This document shows, one piece after another, positions 15,042 to 23,273 of a stretch of DNA of 64,000 nt. The first letter of the stretch is position 1, and every line of letters begins with the position of its first letter. The stretch is from NCBI GenBank assembly GCA_041605955.1, contig JBFIXI010000007.1, positions 36,819 to 100,818 of the forward strand. Direction: 5' to 3'. Origin of the DNA: JAHEJX01 sp041605955. GTDB lineage: Bacteria > Actinomycetota > Acidimicrobiia > Spongiisociales > UBA5794. Made by a program: the position numbers and the translations under genes. The notes below the pieces were generated by a model that worked only from the letters and a program-made list of their open reading frames with translations, was not told where the DNA came from and ran no database searches.

Positions 15042-17945
15042 GTGCCTCCACCTTCCCAGATCATGAGGTACTTCGCAGAGCTGGCCCCGGTGGGGCGTGG
15101 TCCGCGATGGAATCACCGGCCCGCCGAGGGCGATTTCGTGCCGGTAGCGCCCCCCTGGAACGTGATTGCCAAAGACTCCGGGATGCTCGTGATCGAGAGT
15201 CATACTCCGGAGCTACGGCGCCTATGGACCGCCGCCCGGTTGGCGGGGTCACGCGAATTCCTCCGGCTCGGCTGGCTGTTCTTACGCGGAACGTGCGTAG
15301 TCAACGAGCGACCCACTCGAGTGTTCCTTCCGGTGGCGTCGGCGACGGTGCGCCTGCGGCGGCCGTTCCAAGCCGCCGATCGCCAGCGGTACACCATCGT
15401 CGGCGAGGCCGAGTTGAGCGTTCCGGAGTCGGTCTTCGCCGACCATCGAGTCCGGCAGCACCTGAACGATCGGCTCGAACATGTCGTCCGAGATGCCTTT
15501 CTCCGCGCCGATCCCGACGAGATCTGGGCGGGGGTCGAGCCGTTTCTAGCCGAGTTCTGTGATGCCGCTGGATTGCCGCAGGTGGGCGCGCTCTCGACCA
15601 TGGCGGTGGATGAGCCGCTGCCAGAAGGGGAGCTGGCGCTTCTCCCGGGATTGGCGGTCTACACCGGGCGCGATCTGAGCGTGATCAATCTCGAGTCGAC
15701 GTTGCGGGAGTGGGCCGACCACCGGCTGGCCACTACTGCGTTGGCCCGGTTGTACTCCGCGGCGCCGCTCGAGCCGCTGCCCGATCTCGATCACGCAGTC
15801 GCCAACTCGCTTCCTCTCAATCGCACTCAGGAAGAGGCGATTCTGGCGGCGCGTCACCTGCCGGTCACGGTGATCTCGGGTCCGCCGGGCACCGGCAAGT
15901 CGCACACAGCCGCTGCGTTGGCGATCGATCAGGTCGCCCACGGCAAATCGGTGCTGATCGCAGCCGAGTCCAATGACGCCATCGACGCCATCGAAGCGCT
16001 GCTCGATCGGTTCACCAGTCCCCGCCATGTCAGATTCGGCTCGCCGGCTTCTCGCAAGCGGATCGCCGTCGAACTGGCCGATGGACTGGCGGCGTCGACG
16101 CAGCGCACTGCTGCGCCCGGCGGCTCGTTGGAGGTTCTCGAGCAGGACCTGGAAAGGATCGAGGCTGCCGTGCGAGGCCGTCTAGAGCTGGAGAGAGACC
16201 TGACGGCGGCGCTCACGGTGCGCCGGAAGGACGCCTGGTGCTTGGGAGCGGCTCCCGGCCTGGCCCGGGTGCTGGCGTCGGAGCGCACTGCATCGCAGGT
16301 CGAGTCATTGATGGGGCGCTGGGGCCGCCGCGCTCTCTTCGCTGCGCCGTGGCGCGCCTACGCCCAGCGACAGTTGTGCCAACTGCTCGAGATCGCACCC
16401 GGGCAGCTCGATGAGCTCGTCGATCCAATCCGCCGGCTCGTCAACGCCGAGCGCGCCGTGCGCCGCGCTCAGGCGGTCGCGTCGCAGAGCATCACTGCGG
16501 CGTTCCACCAGCTCGAGGAAAAGGCACAAGAGGTGCGCACCCTGTTCGGCCGTCGCCTCGAGATAATGCGCACTCGCCGGTCGTGGGATCCGGGCGCTAC
16601 CCGGGCAGTGGGGATGCTGGCGACGGCGCTGCGCTCGGGCCGGGCCGCCCGCCGTCAGGCGCTCCGGACTATCGACGTCGCCGCTGCCCTCAACGCGCTG
16701 CCTTTGTGGTTGGGCACGATCTCCGACATCGACGACGTGCTGCCGATCCGGCCGGGTATGTTCGATGTGGTAATCATCGACGAAGCGTCGCAAGTCAACC
16801 AGGTGCGGGCCGCCACGTCGTTGGCACGGGGAGATCGGGTGGTGGTGATCGGCGATCCCCGTCAGCTACGCCATGTGTCCTTCGTCGGCGATGATGCAAT
16901 GCGGGCTGCCGCGCTCGAGACCGATCTCGAACCGTCGATGCCGCTGCTCGATATAAGACGCAACAGCTTGTTCGACGTTGCGGCCAGCCGATCTCCCGTC
17001 ATCCAGCTCACCGAGCACTACCGGTCGACACCTCACCTGATCGGCTTCTCGAATCGAGAGTTTTACCAGGGCCGGATCCAACTCATGACCGCGCACCCCT
17101 CGACTGCAACGGATGACCCGATTGACATCGAAGTGGTGGCGGGCTCGCGAGATTCGTCTGGTGTGGTGCCGGCCGAGATCGAGCGCGCCCTCGAGCTGGT
17201 GGGCTGCGCCGGTGGGGCCGGCGCATCGTCGGTCGGAGTGATCAGCCCATTCCGCACCCAGGCCGATGCTCTGGCGAAAGCTGCCCAAGAAGCATTCTCC
17301 GCCGATGAGATCGAGCAGCTCGACCTGCGGGTCGGGACCGTTCACACCTTTCAAGGAAACGAGCGGGATCTAGTGATCGTGTCTCTCGGGATCGATCCGG
17401 CCAACCTGCGGCCGCTGCGTTTCGTCGAGGATCCCAACCTCTTCAACGTGATGATCACTCGCGCCCGCAACCGGCTCACGATGCTCACGTCGCTGCGCCC
17501 GGATGAGCTTCCCCACGGCCTGCTGGCTGCCTTCTTGGAGCACGCGTCCCGCCCTCCTGCTGATCCCAAGCTGGCGCCCGGGCCGATGGGAGGTTGGACT
17601 GCGGCGGTAGCCGAGGCGTTGCGTCCCTTCGGGCTGAAGACGTGGCACAACTATCCGGTCGGGTCGTATCACATCGACATCGTGGTGGGGGAGGGCGATG
17701 CCGCCCTGGGGGTGGAGTGTGAGATCCATCATGACGGCGTCGATGCTCACATCGCTCGTCACGTTGCACTGCGCCGGGCCGGATGGGAGCTCATGACTGC
17801 CATGGAATCGCGCTGGTTGGCTCAACCCGAAGAGGCCGCCCAGGCGATTGCGCAGCGGGCAGTCCTGCGCAGCTCACAATCGGCGACGAACGATCAGCCC
17901 GCCGCACCCTTGGTGATGCGTCCGAACGACGCCGGCGGCCAGTAG
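15042..17945 (+). CDS. superfamily 1 DNA/RNA helicase with C-terminal nuclease-like domain
   Basis: A 967-residue protein. After a 260-residue N-terminal region of unknown fold come a Q-motif-like LNRTQEEAI and a P-loop (SGPPGTGKSH, about residue 285). A long helical insertion follows, then Walker B (IIDEASQVN, about 577), motif III (GDPRQL, about 604) and the DNA2/NAM7-type C-terminal RecA motifs (VGTVHTFQGNERDLVIVS about 763 and NVMITRARNR about 801). The last 100 residues look like a Vsr/PD-(D/E)XK-type nuclease fold: HIDIVV near 876, then VECEIHH near 892 and a conserved HVALRRAGWELM helix. It overlaps the convergent sodX by 52 bases. DNA repair or defence is plausible. The nuclease call is by pattern and needs a profile search. 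Confidence 0.8.
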   Translation: MPPPSQIMRYFAELAPVGRGPRWNHRPAEGDFVPVAPPWNVIAKDSGMLVIESHTPELRRLWTAARLAGSREFLRLGWLFLRGTCVVNERPTRVFLPVASATVRLRRPFQAADRQRYTIVGEAELSVPESVFADHRVRQHLNDRLEHVVRDAFLRADPDEIWAGVEPFLAEFCDAAGLPQVGALSTMAVDEPLPEGELALLPGLAVYTGRDLSVINLESTLREWADHRLATTALARLYSAAPLEPLPDLDHAVANSLPLNRTQEEAILAARHLPVTVISGPPGTGKSHTAAALAIDQVAHGKSVLIAAESNDAIDAIEALLDRFTSPRHVRFGSPASRKRIAVELADGLAASTQRTAAPGGSLEVLEQDLERIEAAVRGRLELERDLTAALTVRRKDAWCLGAAPGLARVLASERTASQVESLMGRWGRRALFAAPWRAYAQRQLCQLLEIAPGQLDELVDPIRRLVNAERAVRRAQAVASQSITAAFHQLEEKAQEVRTLFGRRLEIMRTRRSWDPGATRAVGMLATALRSGRAARRQALRTIDVAAALNALPLWLGTISDIDDVLPIRPGMFDVVIIDEASQVNQVRAATSLARGDRVVVIGDPRQLRHVSFVGDDAMRAAALETDLEPSMPLLDIRRNSLFDVAASRSPVIQLTEHYRSTPHLIGFSNREFYQGRIQLMTAHPSTATDDPIDIEVVAGSRDSSGVVPAEIERALELVGCAGGAGASSVGVISPFRTQADALAKAAQEAFSADEIEQLDLRVGTVHTFQGNERDLVIVSLGIDPANLRPLRFVEDPNLFNVMITRARNRLTMLTSLRPDELPHGLLAAFLEHASRPPADPKLAPGPMGGWTAAVAEALRPFGLKTWHNYPVGSYHIDIVVGEGDAALGVECEIHHDGVDAHIARHVALRRAGWELMTAMESRWLAQPEEAAQAIAQRAVLRSSQSATNDQPAAPLVMRPNDAGGQ

Positions 17946-18409
17946 ATCCCGAACACTCTGAGCATGCCGATCGTGCTCACCGGGCCGGAGGCCCGGCTGT
18001 CACCACTTGACGTGACCCGATTGTCGCCAAGCGTGAACACGGTACCGGGGGGATTGGTCCACACCCCGTCGGGAACGGTCGGTCCCCTCCTCCACGGCTC
18101 GCTCAGTTGCCTGCCGTCGATGGCGACTCTCCCTCGGGAGATGGACACCGTCTCGCCGGGTAGGCCGATCACCCGCTTGATCAGGTCGCGGCCCGTGTCG
18201 GCCGGATCGTTGTAGATGACGATGTCTCCCCTCGCCAACTCCGCGGCCGGAGTTGCGATCACGTAGTCACCCGCCCGCAGCGTCGGCTGCATCGAGGACT
18301 CGGCAACAGCGAAGCGAGCGAGCTTGCTCCGCATAACCATCGCGCCGATTCCGATCGCGGTGGCGCTCACGATGAGCTTGCCGATCCTCTTGCCTGCGCG
18401 CCACGCCAT
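17894..18409 (-). CDS. sodX: S26-family signal peptidase, likely Ni-SOD maturation protease
   Basis: A 171-residue serine/lysine protease of the type I signal peptidase family. A weak N-terminal membrane segment precedes the nucleophile in AESSMQPTLRAGD, the general-base Lys in RDLIKRVIGLPGE and box E in TLGDNRVTSSGDSR. On fold alone it could be a housekeeping leader peptidase. It is called SodX because it stands back to back with a Ni-SOD gene whose product needs an N-terminal leader removed; in Streptomyces and cyanobacteria such a protease gene is linked to sodN. The ATG at 18409 was chosen because longer starts would run into sodN on the opposite strand. Confidence 0.75.
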   Translation of the reverse strand: MAWRAGKRIGKLIVSATAIGIGAMVMRSKLARFAVAESSMQPTLRAGDYVIATPAAELARGDIVIYNDPADTGRDLIKRVIGLPGETVSISRGRVAIDGRQLSEPWRRGPTVPDGVWTNPPGTVFTLGDNRVTSSGDSRASGPVSTIGMLRVFGIYWPPASFGRITKGAAG

Positions 18410-18437
18410 CCGCTGATGATGCCAGGTCAGGCCGGCG

Positions 18438-18450
18438 GTGACGTCGTCAC
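18438..18450. promoter_or_regulatory. inverted repeat between sodX and sodN
   Basis: GTGAC-GTC-GTCAC lies in the 120-base space between the divergent genes, where one regulator could control both. It does not match the Nur box (TTGCA-type) known for Streptomyces sodN as I recall it, so the regulator is unknown. Confidence 0.3.
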
Positions 18451-18490
18451 ACTCGCCCGACCCAACTATGTTGCCGTCCGGCGCGGCGTG

Positions 18491-18496
18491 TAGATT
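18491..18496 (+). promoter_or_regulatory. -10 element of sodN
   Basis: TAGATT lies 33 bases before the sodN ATG. Unlike many genes here, sodN then has a leader with a clear GGAGG ribosome-binding site starting about 10 bases before the ATG. Confidence 0.45.
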
Positions 18497-18529
18497 CGCG
18501 CTGCGAAACCGAGTTAGGTGGAGGTGCCT

Positions 18530-18946
18530 ATGGGTCTGTTCAAGCCGAGCCGTGTCGCTCACGCGCATTGCGACCTCTTCTGCGGGGTCTACGACCCTGC
18601 TCAGGCGATGATCGAGGCCAAGTCGGTCCTGAATTGCTGCACCAAGTACCACGCTTCGGACGATCCTGTCTTCCGGGACCGATGCATCCTGGTGAAGGAA
18701 GAGCGTGCCGAGCTGGTGAAGCATCATCTGTCGGTGCTGTGGACCGACTTTTTCAAGCCGCCCCATCTCGAGCAGTTCCCTCAGCTCCATGAGCTTTTCT
18801 GGAACGCCATCAAGCAGGCGGGCGAAGCCAAGAAGTCGATGGATCCTGCGGTGAGTGAGAAGCTCATCGAGCACATCCAGGAGATCTCGGACATCTTCTG
18901 GCAGACCGAGGCGTCTGCGACCGCAGGGGTCTATCCCCCCAAGTGA
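18530..18946 (+). CDS. sodN: nickel-type superoxide dismutase
   Basis: A 138-residue precursor that disproportionates superoxide in the cytoplasm as a Ni-binding hexamer. A 12-residue leader (MGLFKPSRVAHA) precedes the mature N-terminus, HCDLFCGVYDPAQ, where His1, Cys2 and Cys6 bind nickel and Tyr9 gates the site. The rest aligns well with Streptomyces SodN (IKE/VKE-RAEL-KHH-SVLW-D-FKPPH, then DIFWQTE). The fifth mature residue is Phe (TTC, 18578-18580) where the usual hook has Pro. Extra Cys residues occur near mature positions 25-26 (NCC) and in DRC. The start follows GGTGGAGG. Maturation probably depends on the divergent protease. Confidence 0.93.
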   Translation: MGLFKPSRVAHAHCDLFCGVYDPAQAMIEAKSVLNCCTKYHASDDPVFRDRCILVKEERAELVKHHLSVLWTDFFKPPHLEQFPQLHELFWNAIKQAGEAKKSMDPAVSEKLIEHIQEISDIFWQTEASATAGVYPPK

Positions 18947-18973
18947 GGGCGGAGCGCAACCCGGAAACGGCGA

Positions 18974-20524
18974 TCAGCGGCTGAGGCGAGCCGTTAGCCC
19001 GTAGAGGCCGATGGCGACCGCGCCGGCGGTGACGGCATACACCGCGGCTGCGGCCGTCAACGTGACGGCTGAGGCGACGAAGCTCGTACCGAGGAGCCGA
19101 TCCAATAGCTGAGCCGCGACCCAGGCGGCCGCGCCGCCGATGACCGCCAGCGGAACGGCCCGCAATGCTGAGTCGAGCACGCCGCGGAGCCGATTGCGGT
19201 GCTCCGGATCTCGATACCAGAGGACGCCGAGCGTGATGGTGTAGCCGCCCAGCGTCACCACGCTGGCGGTGGCGACTCCCTCGAGCCCGAAGCTGCGCTG
19301 GAACAGCCAGTAGATCGGCAACGCAGCCAGGGTGGCAACAGAGCCGACGATGACCGGCGTCCACATCTGAGTTCGTGCGTAGAACGCCCGGGTGAGAACC
19401 TGAAGAGCACCCCAAATGGGGATCGCAAACGCATAGAAGAAGAGTGCACTGGCGGCGGCGACCGTGTCGTCGGGGTTGAAAGCGCGTCGTTCGAACAAGG
19501 TGCGGATCGTGGGCACGGTCAGAGAGGCGATGGCGCCCGCCGCCAGAATTGACAACGCCAGCACCCAACGCATCGTCTTGTCGACGGTGTCTGCCATCAG
19601 ACGCTGCTTGCCCTCGGCGAACAGCCGGGCGAGAAACGGATACGCCGCCACCCCGGCGGCTTGGGCGACCACGCCGATTGGGACGAACATGGTCCGTCTG
19701 GCGTACAAGAGGTGCGTCTGGGCTCCATCGCCGGCCAATCCACCGAACGTCGACATGAACGTCTCATCGAGGACGACGATCGACTGGCCGATCATCAGCG
19801 GCAGCGCAATGGCCACGTAGCGGCCCAGCGCCGGGTGGCGCCATGACACTCCAACCGGCAGCTTCATACCGACTCGGCGGGCTCCCCACCACTGCAGTAG
19901 GAAGTTGCCGACAAATGCGCCGGCGAGGGCACCCCAGATGAAACCTTCCGGATCTGGAGTCCCCCGGATCGCGGCGTAGGCAACTCCGCCGCTGATTATC
20001 CCCAGGTTGTAGACGATGGGGGCGACGGTCGGGATCGTGAACACGCCTTTGGCGTACTGCACCGCCGCAAAGAGCGCCCCGATTATGAAGAAGATCTGCG
20101 CCGGCAACACGATCCGGGTGAGGCGCACCGTGGCGGTGACTTGGGCGGCCGTGAACTCGGGATATATGGCGCCGATCACTGCGGGGGCGATCATCCATCC
20201 CAGCGCCACCAGGACCACGATGCCGAGCGCCACAGGCCGCACGACGGCCGCCAAGGCGTTCCAGGCTCCGTCCTCGTCATCGGCCGCCAGATATTTCGAG
20301 AAGATCGGAATGAACGTGATGGAGAGGAATCCGCCGGCCAGCAGGTAGTTGAGGAAGTCGGGAATCCGAAAAGCAGCAACGTACTGGTCGGTTATCCCGT
20401 CGGCACCCAGCAAGGCGGCGAAGACGATCTCGCGCAGCTGGCCCAGCAGCCGTGAAACGAGAACACCGCCGGAGACAATGAGGGCGGCCGCACCGAGCCT
20501 GCGGTCGAGAGACGATTGGGTCAC
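18974..20524 (-). CDS. murJ: lipid II flippase MurJ
   Basis: A 516-residue polytopic membrane protein of the MOP exporter superfamily, with about 14 hydrophobic helices. The N-terminus (SGGVLVSRLLGQLREIVFAALLGADGITDQYVAAFRIPDF, abridged) is the MviN/MurJ hallmark, and Arg in LSRLLGQLRE and RIPDF matches residues lining the flippase cavity. It moves lipid-linked peptidoglycan precursor across the membrane, downstream of the MurA step encoded at 31125. The start is a GTG at 20524. It is transcribed alone, 28 bases from the convergent sodN end. The mycobacterial-type C-terminal kinase-like extension is absent. Confidence 0.92.
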   Translation of the reverse strand: MTQSSLDRRLGAAALIVSGGVLVSRLLGQLREIVFAALLGADGITDQYVAAFRIPDFLNYLLAGGFLSITFIPIFSKYLAADDEDGAWNALAAVVRPVALGIVVLVALGWMIAPAVIGAIYPEFTAAQVTATVRLTRIVLPAQIFFIIGALFAAVQYAKGVFTIPTVAPIVYNLGIISGGVAYAAIRGTPDPEGFIWGALAGAFVGNFLLQWWGARRVGMKLPVGVSWRHPALGRYVAIALPLMIGQSIVVLDETFMSTFGGLAGDGAQTHLLYARRTMFVPIGVVAQAAGVAAYPFLARLFAEGKQRLMADTVDKTMRWVLALSILAAGAIASLTVPTIRTLFERRAFNPDDTVAAASALFFYAFAIPIWGALQVLTRAFYARTQMWTPVIVGSVATLAALPIYWLFQRSFGLEGVATASVVTLGGYTITLGVLWYRDPEHRNRLRGVLDSALRAVPLAVIGGAAAWVAAQLLDRLLGTSFVASAVTLTAAAAVYAVTAGAVAIGLYGLTARLSR

Positions 20525-20599
20525 GTTGTCCGACTCACCACCGACTGCAAGGTAGCCAGGCGCGCCGTCGATACGCAGGCAATCCCGGGCAGCGGGGAC

Positions 20600-21352
20600 T
20601 CATGTCAAGTCGCGGGTGCGCAGCAGCCAGCCGGTGAACAGGATCGAGATGGCAACCAGGGCCACGACCTTGGCGACCGCCCCGCCGGCGCCTGCCGTCA
20701 GCGATCCCAGCGCAGCATCCAGCAGATCGGCATTCAATCCGGACGGTGCCACCCCGGCAAAGCCGGATGCGGCGATCCTCCACAGCGAAGTACCGCTCAA
20801 ACCCACGATGATTCCGGCAACGGCTGCCTCCCACACGAATATGTAGATGAAGCCGATGAGAGTCGACCGCTCGGTCAGATATCCCACAGGCATGAACACT
20901 GCGGCATATCCGATGGTGGCTATCGACGTCCCGGCGAGCAACGCCGTCAAGTAACCGAAGTCGCCAAGCGCGAGTGAGCCGAGCGTTCCTAGTACCAGGG
21001 CTCCTACGCCGTTGATGGCAAATGAGGCGACGACGGCGGCCCCCAGTTTGGCCGCGGCGATGGCGAACCGACTCATTGGGCGCAGCATGAGGAACGACAT
21101 CGTGGAGCCGCGGCGCTCGGAACCCAGCACGGCAGCCGAGACGACAATCGAGATGATCGGCACTACCACAGGCAGGAACACTGCCAACGACATACCAGTG
21201 AAGTTCTCCGCCTTGCCGAAGTCGGTTGCCTGGCGCGACACCAAGAAGAAGATGGCGCCCGGGAACACGGCCAGCAGGCCGAAGCCGATCAGCCGACGCA
21301 GCCCCAGCACGTTGCGTGCCGTGACCTGCGCAATGGCAAGCGTCGCCGTCAT
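20600..21352 (-). CDS. ABC-2-type transporter permease
   Basis: A 250-residue membrane protein with six predicted helices, such as LGLRRLIGFGLLAVFPGAIFF near the N-terminus and a final LVAISILFTGWLL. The motif GSERRGSTMSFLMLRPMSR in the first cytoplasmic loop is typical of ABC-2 permeases of the NosY/YhaP kind. Its start overlaps the stop of the upstream ATPase gene by four bases. It is the last gene of a five-gene minus-strand run and pairs with the ATPase at 21349-22347. The transported compound is unknown. Confidence 0.82.
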   Translation of the reverse strand: MTATLAIAQVTARNVLGLRRLIGFGLLAVFPGAIFFLVSRQATDFGKAENFTGMSLAVFLPVVVPIISIVVSAAVLGSERRGSTMSFLMLRPMSRFAIAAAKLGAAVVASFAINGVGALVLGTLGSLALGDFGYLTALLAGTSIATIGYAAVFMPVGYLTERSTLIGFIYIFVWEAAVAGIIVGLSGTSLWRIAASGFAGVAPSGLNADLLDAALGSLTAGAGGAVAKVVALVAISILFTGWLLRTRDLT

Positions 21353-22347
21353 CGGCCACCAACCAAATAGCGGAAGACCGACTCGAGCGACTCGTCATCA
21401 GGGCTGAACCCGGTGACGCGAATCCCCAGCGCTCTTGCCAGCTGTGGCACGGCCGTGCCCAGGGCGCGCAAGTCGTTGGTTTGGATCGACATCGACGCTC
21501 CATCGATCGTCACGCCGTCGACCGCCTCGTGTCCGATGAGCTCCTGGGCGAGCGGGCGGGCCGGATCGGCCCAGATGGTCACCCGGTAGGGGATGTCCGA
21601 CATGGCGCCCCGGATGGCATGGATGTCGCCGGCTGCAGCCAACCTGCCGTCGACCATGGCCACGATGCGGCTCGCCATGCGCTCCACCTCCTGAAGCACG
21701 TGTGAGGACACGATCACCGTGTGGCCGGATTCGGCCAGTCGCTTGAAAGCGGCGATCAAATGGGCCCGCTGCACCGGATCGGTGCCGTTGAGCGGCTCGT
21801 CGAGGATGAGCACGGAGGGTTCGTGAACGAGCGCGGCGGCGACCTTCGCCCGCTGCCGCATGCCCTTGCTGTACCCGGCGAGCGGGCGGTCGGCATCGTC
21901 TTCGAGAGAGACTTCGGTGAGAGCGCGGGCCGCGGCGAGGCGAGGCCGCCGGTAGCCGGACAGCTTGGCGGCGTACTCGACGTACTGGCGTCCCGACATG
22001 GAGGGATATATCGAGCTCTCCTCCGGAACCAGGCCGACCTGCCGGTATACCTCATGGCTGCGGCGCGGGTCCTGGCCGAGCACGGTGATCTTGCCCTCCG
22101 AAGGCACCAGCAAGCCGGCCAGCATGCGTAGCAACGTCGTCTTGCCTGCGCCGTTCGGACCCAGCAAGCCCGTGATGCCGGGGCCGAAGGACACGCTCAC
22201 CGAGGAGACCGCCACTTTCTGGCCGAAGAACTTGGACACTGCATCGGCTGCGATCGTCGGGTTCGTCGCGTAGGCCGGATTCGGTGTCGGAGGAGGGATT
22301 GCCTCCACCGCCACTTGGGCGGGTGGGGGAGGGGGAGCTGCGGTCAT
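21349..22347 (-). CDS. ABC transporter ATP-binding protein
   Basis: A 332-residue ATPase. After a Pro/Ala-rich start come the Walker A (GPNGAGKTTLLRML), Q-loop region, the signature (AGYSKGMRQRAKVAAALV), Walker B (VLILDEPLNGTDP) and switch His (VIVSSHVLQEV). A 90-residue C-terminal extension follows (about residue 235 onward), as in drug- or antibiotic-export ATPases of the ABC-2 class. I chose the start MTAAPPPP at 22347 because it overlaps the preceding permease stop by four bases; the longer open frame is spurious. Confidence 0.88.
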   Translation of the reverse strand: MTAAPPPPPAQVAVEAIPPPTPNPAYATNPTIAADAVSKFFGQKVAVSSVSVSFGPGITGLLGPNGAGKTTLLRMLAGLLVPSEGKITVLGQDPRRSHEVYRQVGLVPEESSIYPSMSGRQYVEYAAKLSGYRRPRLAAARALTEVSLEDDADRPLAGYSKGMRQRAKVAAALVHEPSVLILDEPLNGTDPVQRAHLIAAFKRLAESGHTVIVSSHVLQEVERMASRIVAMVDGRLAAAGDIHAIRGAMSDIPYRVTIWADPARPLAQELIGHEAVDGVTIDGASMSIQTNDLRALGTAVPQLARALGIRVTGFSPDDESLESVFRYLVGGR

Positions 22348-23273
22348 AGCAAGCTCCGGTACTTGCGGAGCCCGACGAACCACGAGACGAGGCCGAGGCC
22401 GACGATCACCCCAACGCTCCACAGTGGGCCGAAGCCAGCGCTGGTGATGCCCTCGCGGAAGGTAGAGCGGTCGAATATCCAGTCCATCACGATGTCTGGG
22501 TTGATGGACAGCGCGGCCAAAGCGGCGTAGCGCCCCACTCCCGACGTTGCTTCGGAGATAGCCACTGCGAATGCCGTTGACAGCAACATCACCGCGAGGT
22601 ACACCCCCCAAGCCGGTCCGAGCCGCTTGGCGAACATGCCCACCAGGAAAGCGGGCGCCCCGTAGGCGAGCAGGTAGAAGAGGGAGGCGAAGAGGATCTT
22701 GGGAACGTCGCCGATGTTGCTGACGAGGCCGGAGAACCAGCCGTCGTCGTCCAGTGTGGCCAGGCCCACGTACATCACCAGCTGCGGGACCACCAAGAAG
22801 CCTCCGGCGGCAATCGCCAGCGCCGTGGCGCGCGCCCCGATGTAATCGGTGATTCGCATCGGGCGCGAGGCGTAGACCGATAGCACCCCTTCCACACGAT
22901 CCGGTATGAGCAGCTCTGGTCCGGCAAGAGCCGTGAAGATGAGAAACACGCTGGAGGTCAAGGTGAAGAGCTGGGGATGCCCGGCAAACGGGTTGTCGTT
23001 GCCCACCTGGGCATCCAACAGCACGTCGGTGAAGAACGACAAGCCCACCACAGCGATCACCGGGAGCATTGCGATAGCGAACAACAACCACGGCATGAGC
23101 TTCTTGCGCGCCTTCCGCCGGATCCCGAGGATGCGGCGCACGCCGTCGCGGACCGTTGCCAGGAAGGCGCCACGTCGGCCGAGCCGTGGCCCGTCATGCG
23201 GCTGGTAGCCCAGATCAAATACGGCGCCCTGCTCCGTTCCGGTGCCGTTCGTCGCTGGGGTGCCGGTCGTCAT
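22344..23273 (-). CDS. ABC-2-type transporter permease
   Basis: A 309-residue integral membrane protein. A 45-residue cytoplasmic N-terminus contains an Arg/Lys-rich helix (RRILGIRRKARKK) and is followed by about six hydrophobic segments. The loop LIPDRVEGVLSVYASRPMRITDY is the ABC-2 permease counterpart of the loop in the gene two places downstream. It sits between two ATPase genes with four-base overlaps on both sides. The upstream ATPase (23270-24184) is its probable partner. Confidence 0.82.
   Translation of the reverse strand: MTTGTPATNGTGTEQGAVFDLGYQPHDGPRLGRRGAFLATVRDGVRRILGIRRKARKKLMPWLLFAIAMLPVIAVVGLSFFTDVLLDAQVGNDNPFAGHPQLFTLTSSVFLIFTALAGPELLIPDRVEGVLSVYASRPMRITDYIGARATALAIAAGGFLVVPQLVMYVGLATLDDDGWFSGLVSNIGDVPKILFASLFYLLAYGAPAFLVGMFAKRLGPAWGVYLAVMLLSTAFAVAISEATSGVGRYAALAALSINPDIVMDWIFDRSTFREGITSAGFGPLWSVGVIVGLGLVSWFVGLRKYRSLL

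Noticed and set aside
21349..23091. 580-codon minus-strand frame beginning well upstream of the ABC ATPase
   Set aside because: The first 248 codons are antisense-like, Arg-rich and overlap the neighbouring permease in another frame. The ATPase starts at 22347 with a four-base overlap.
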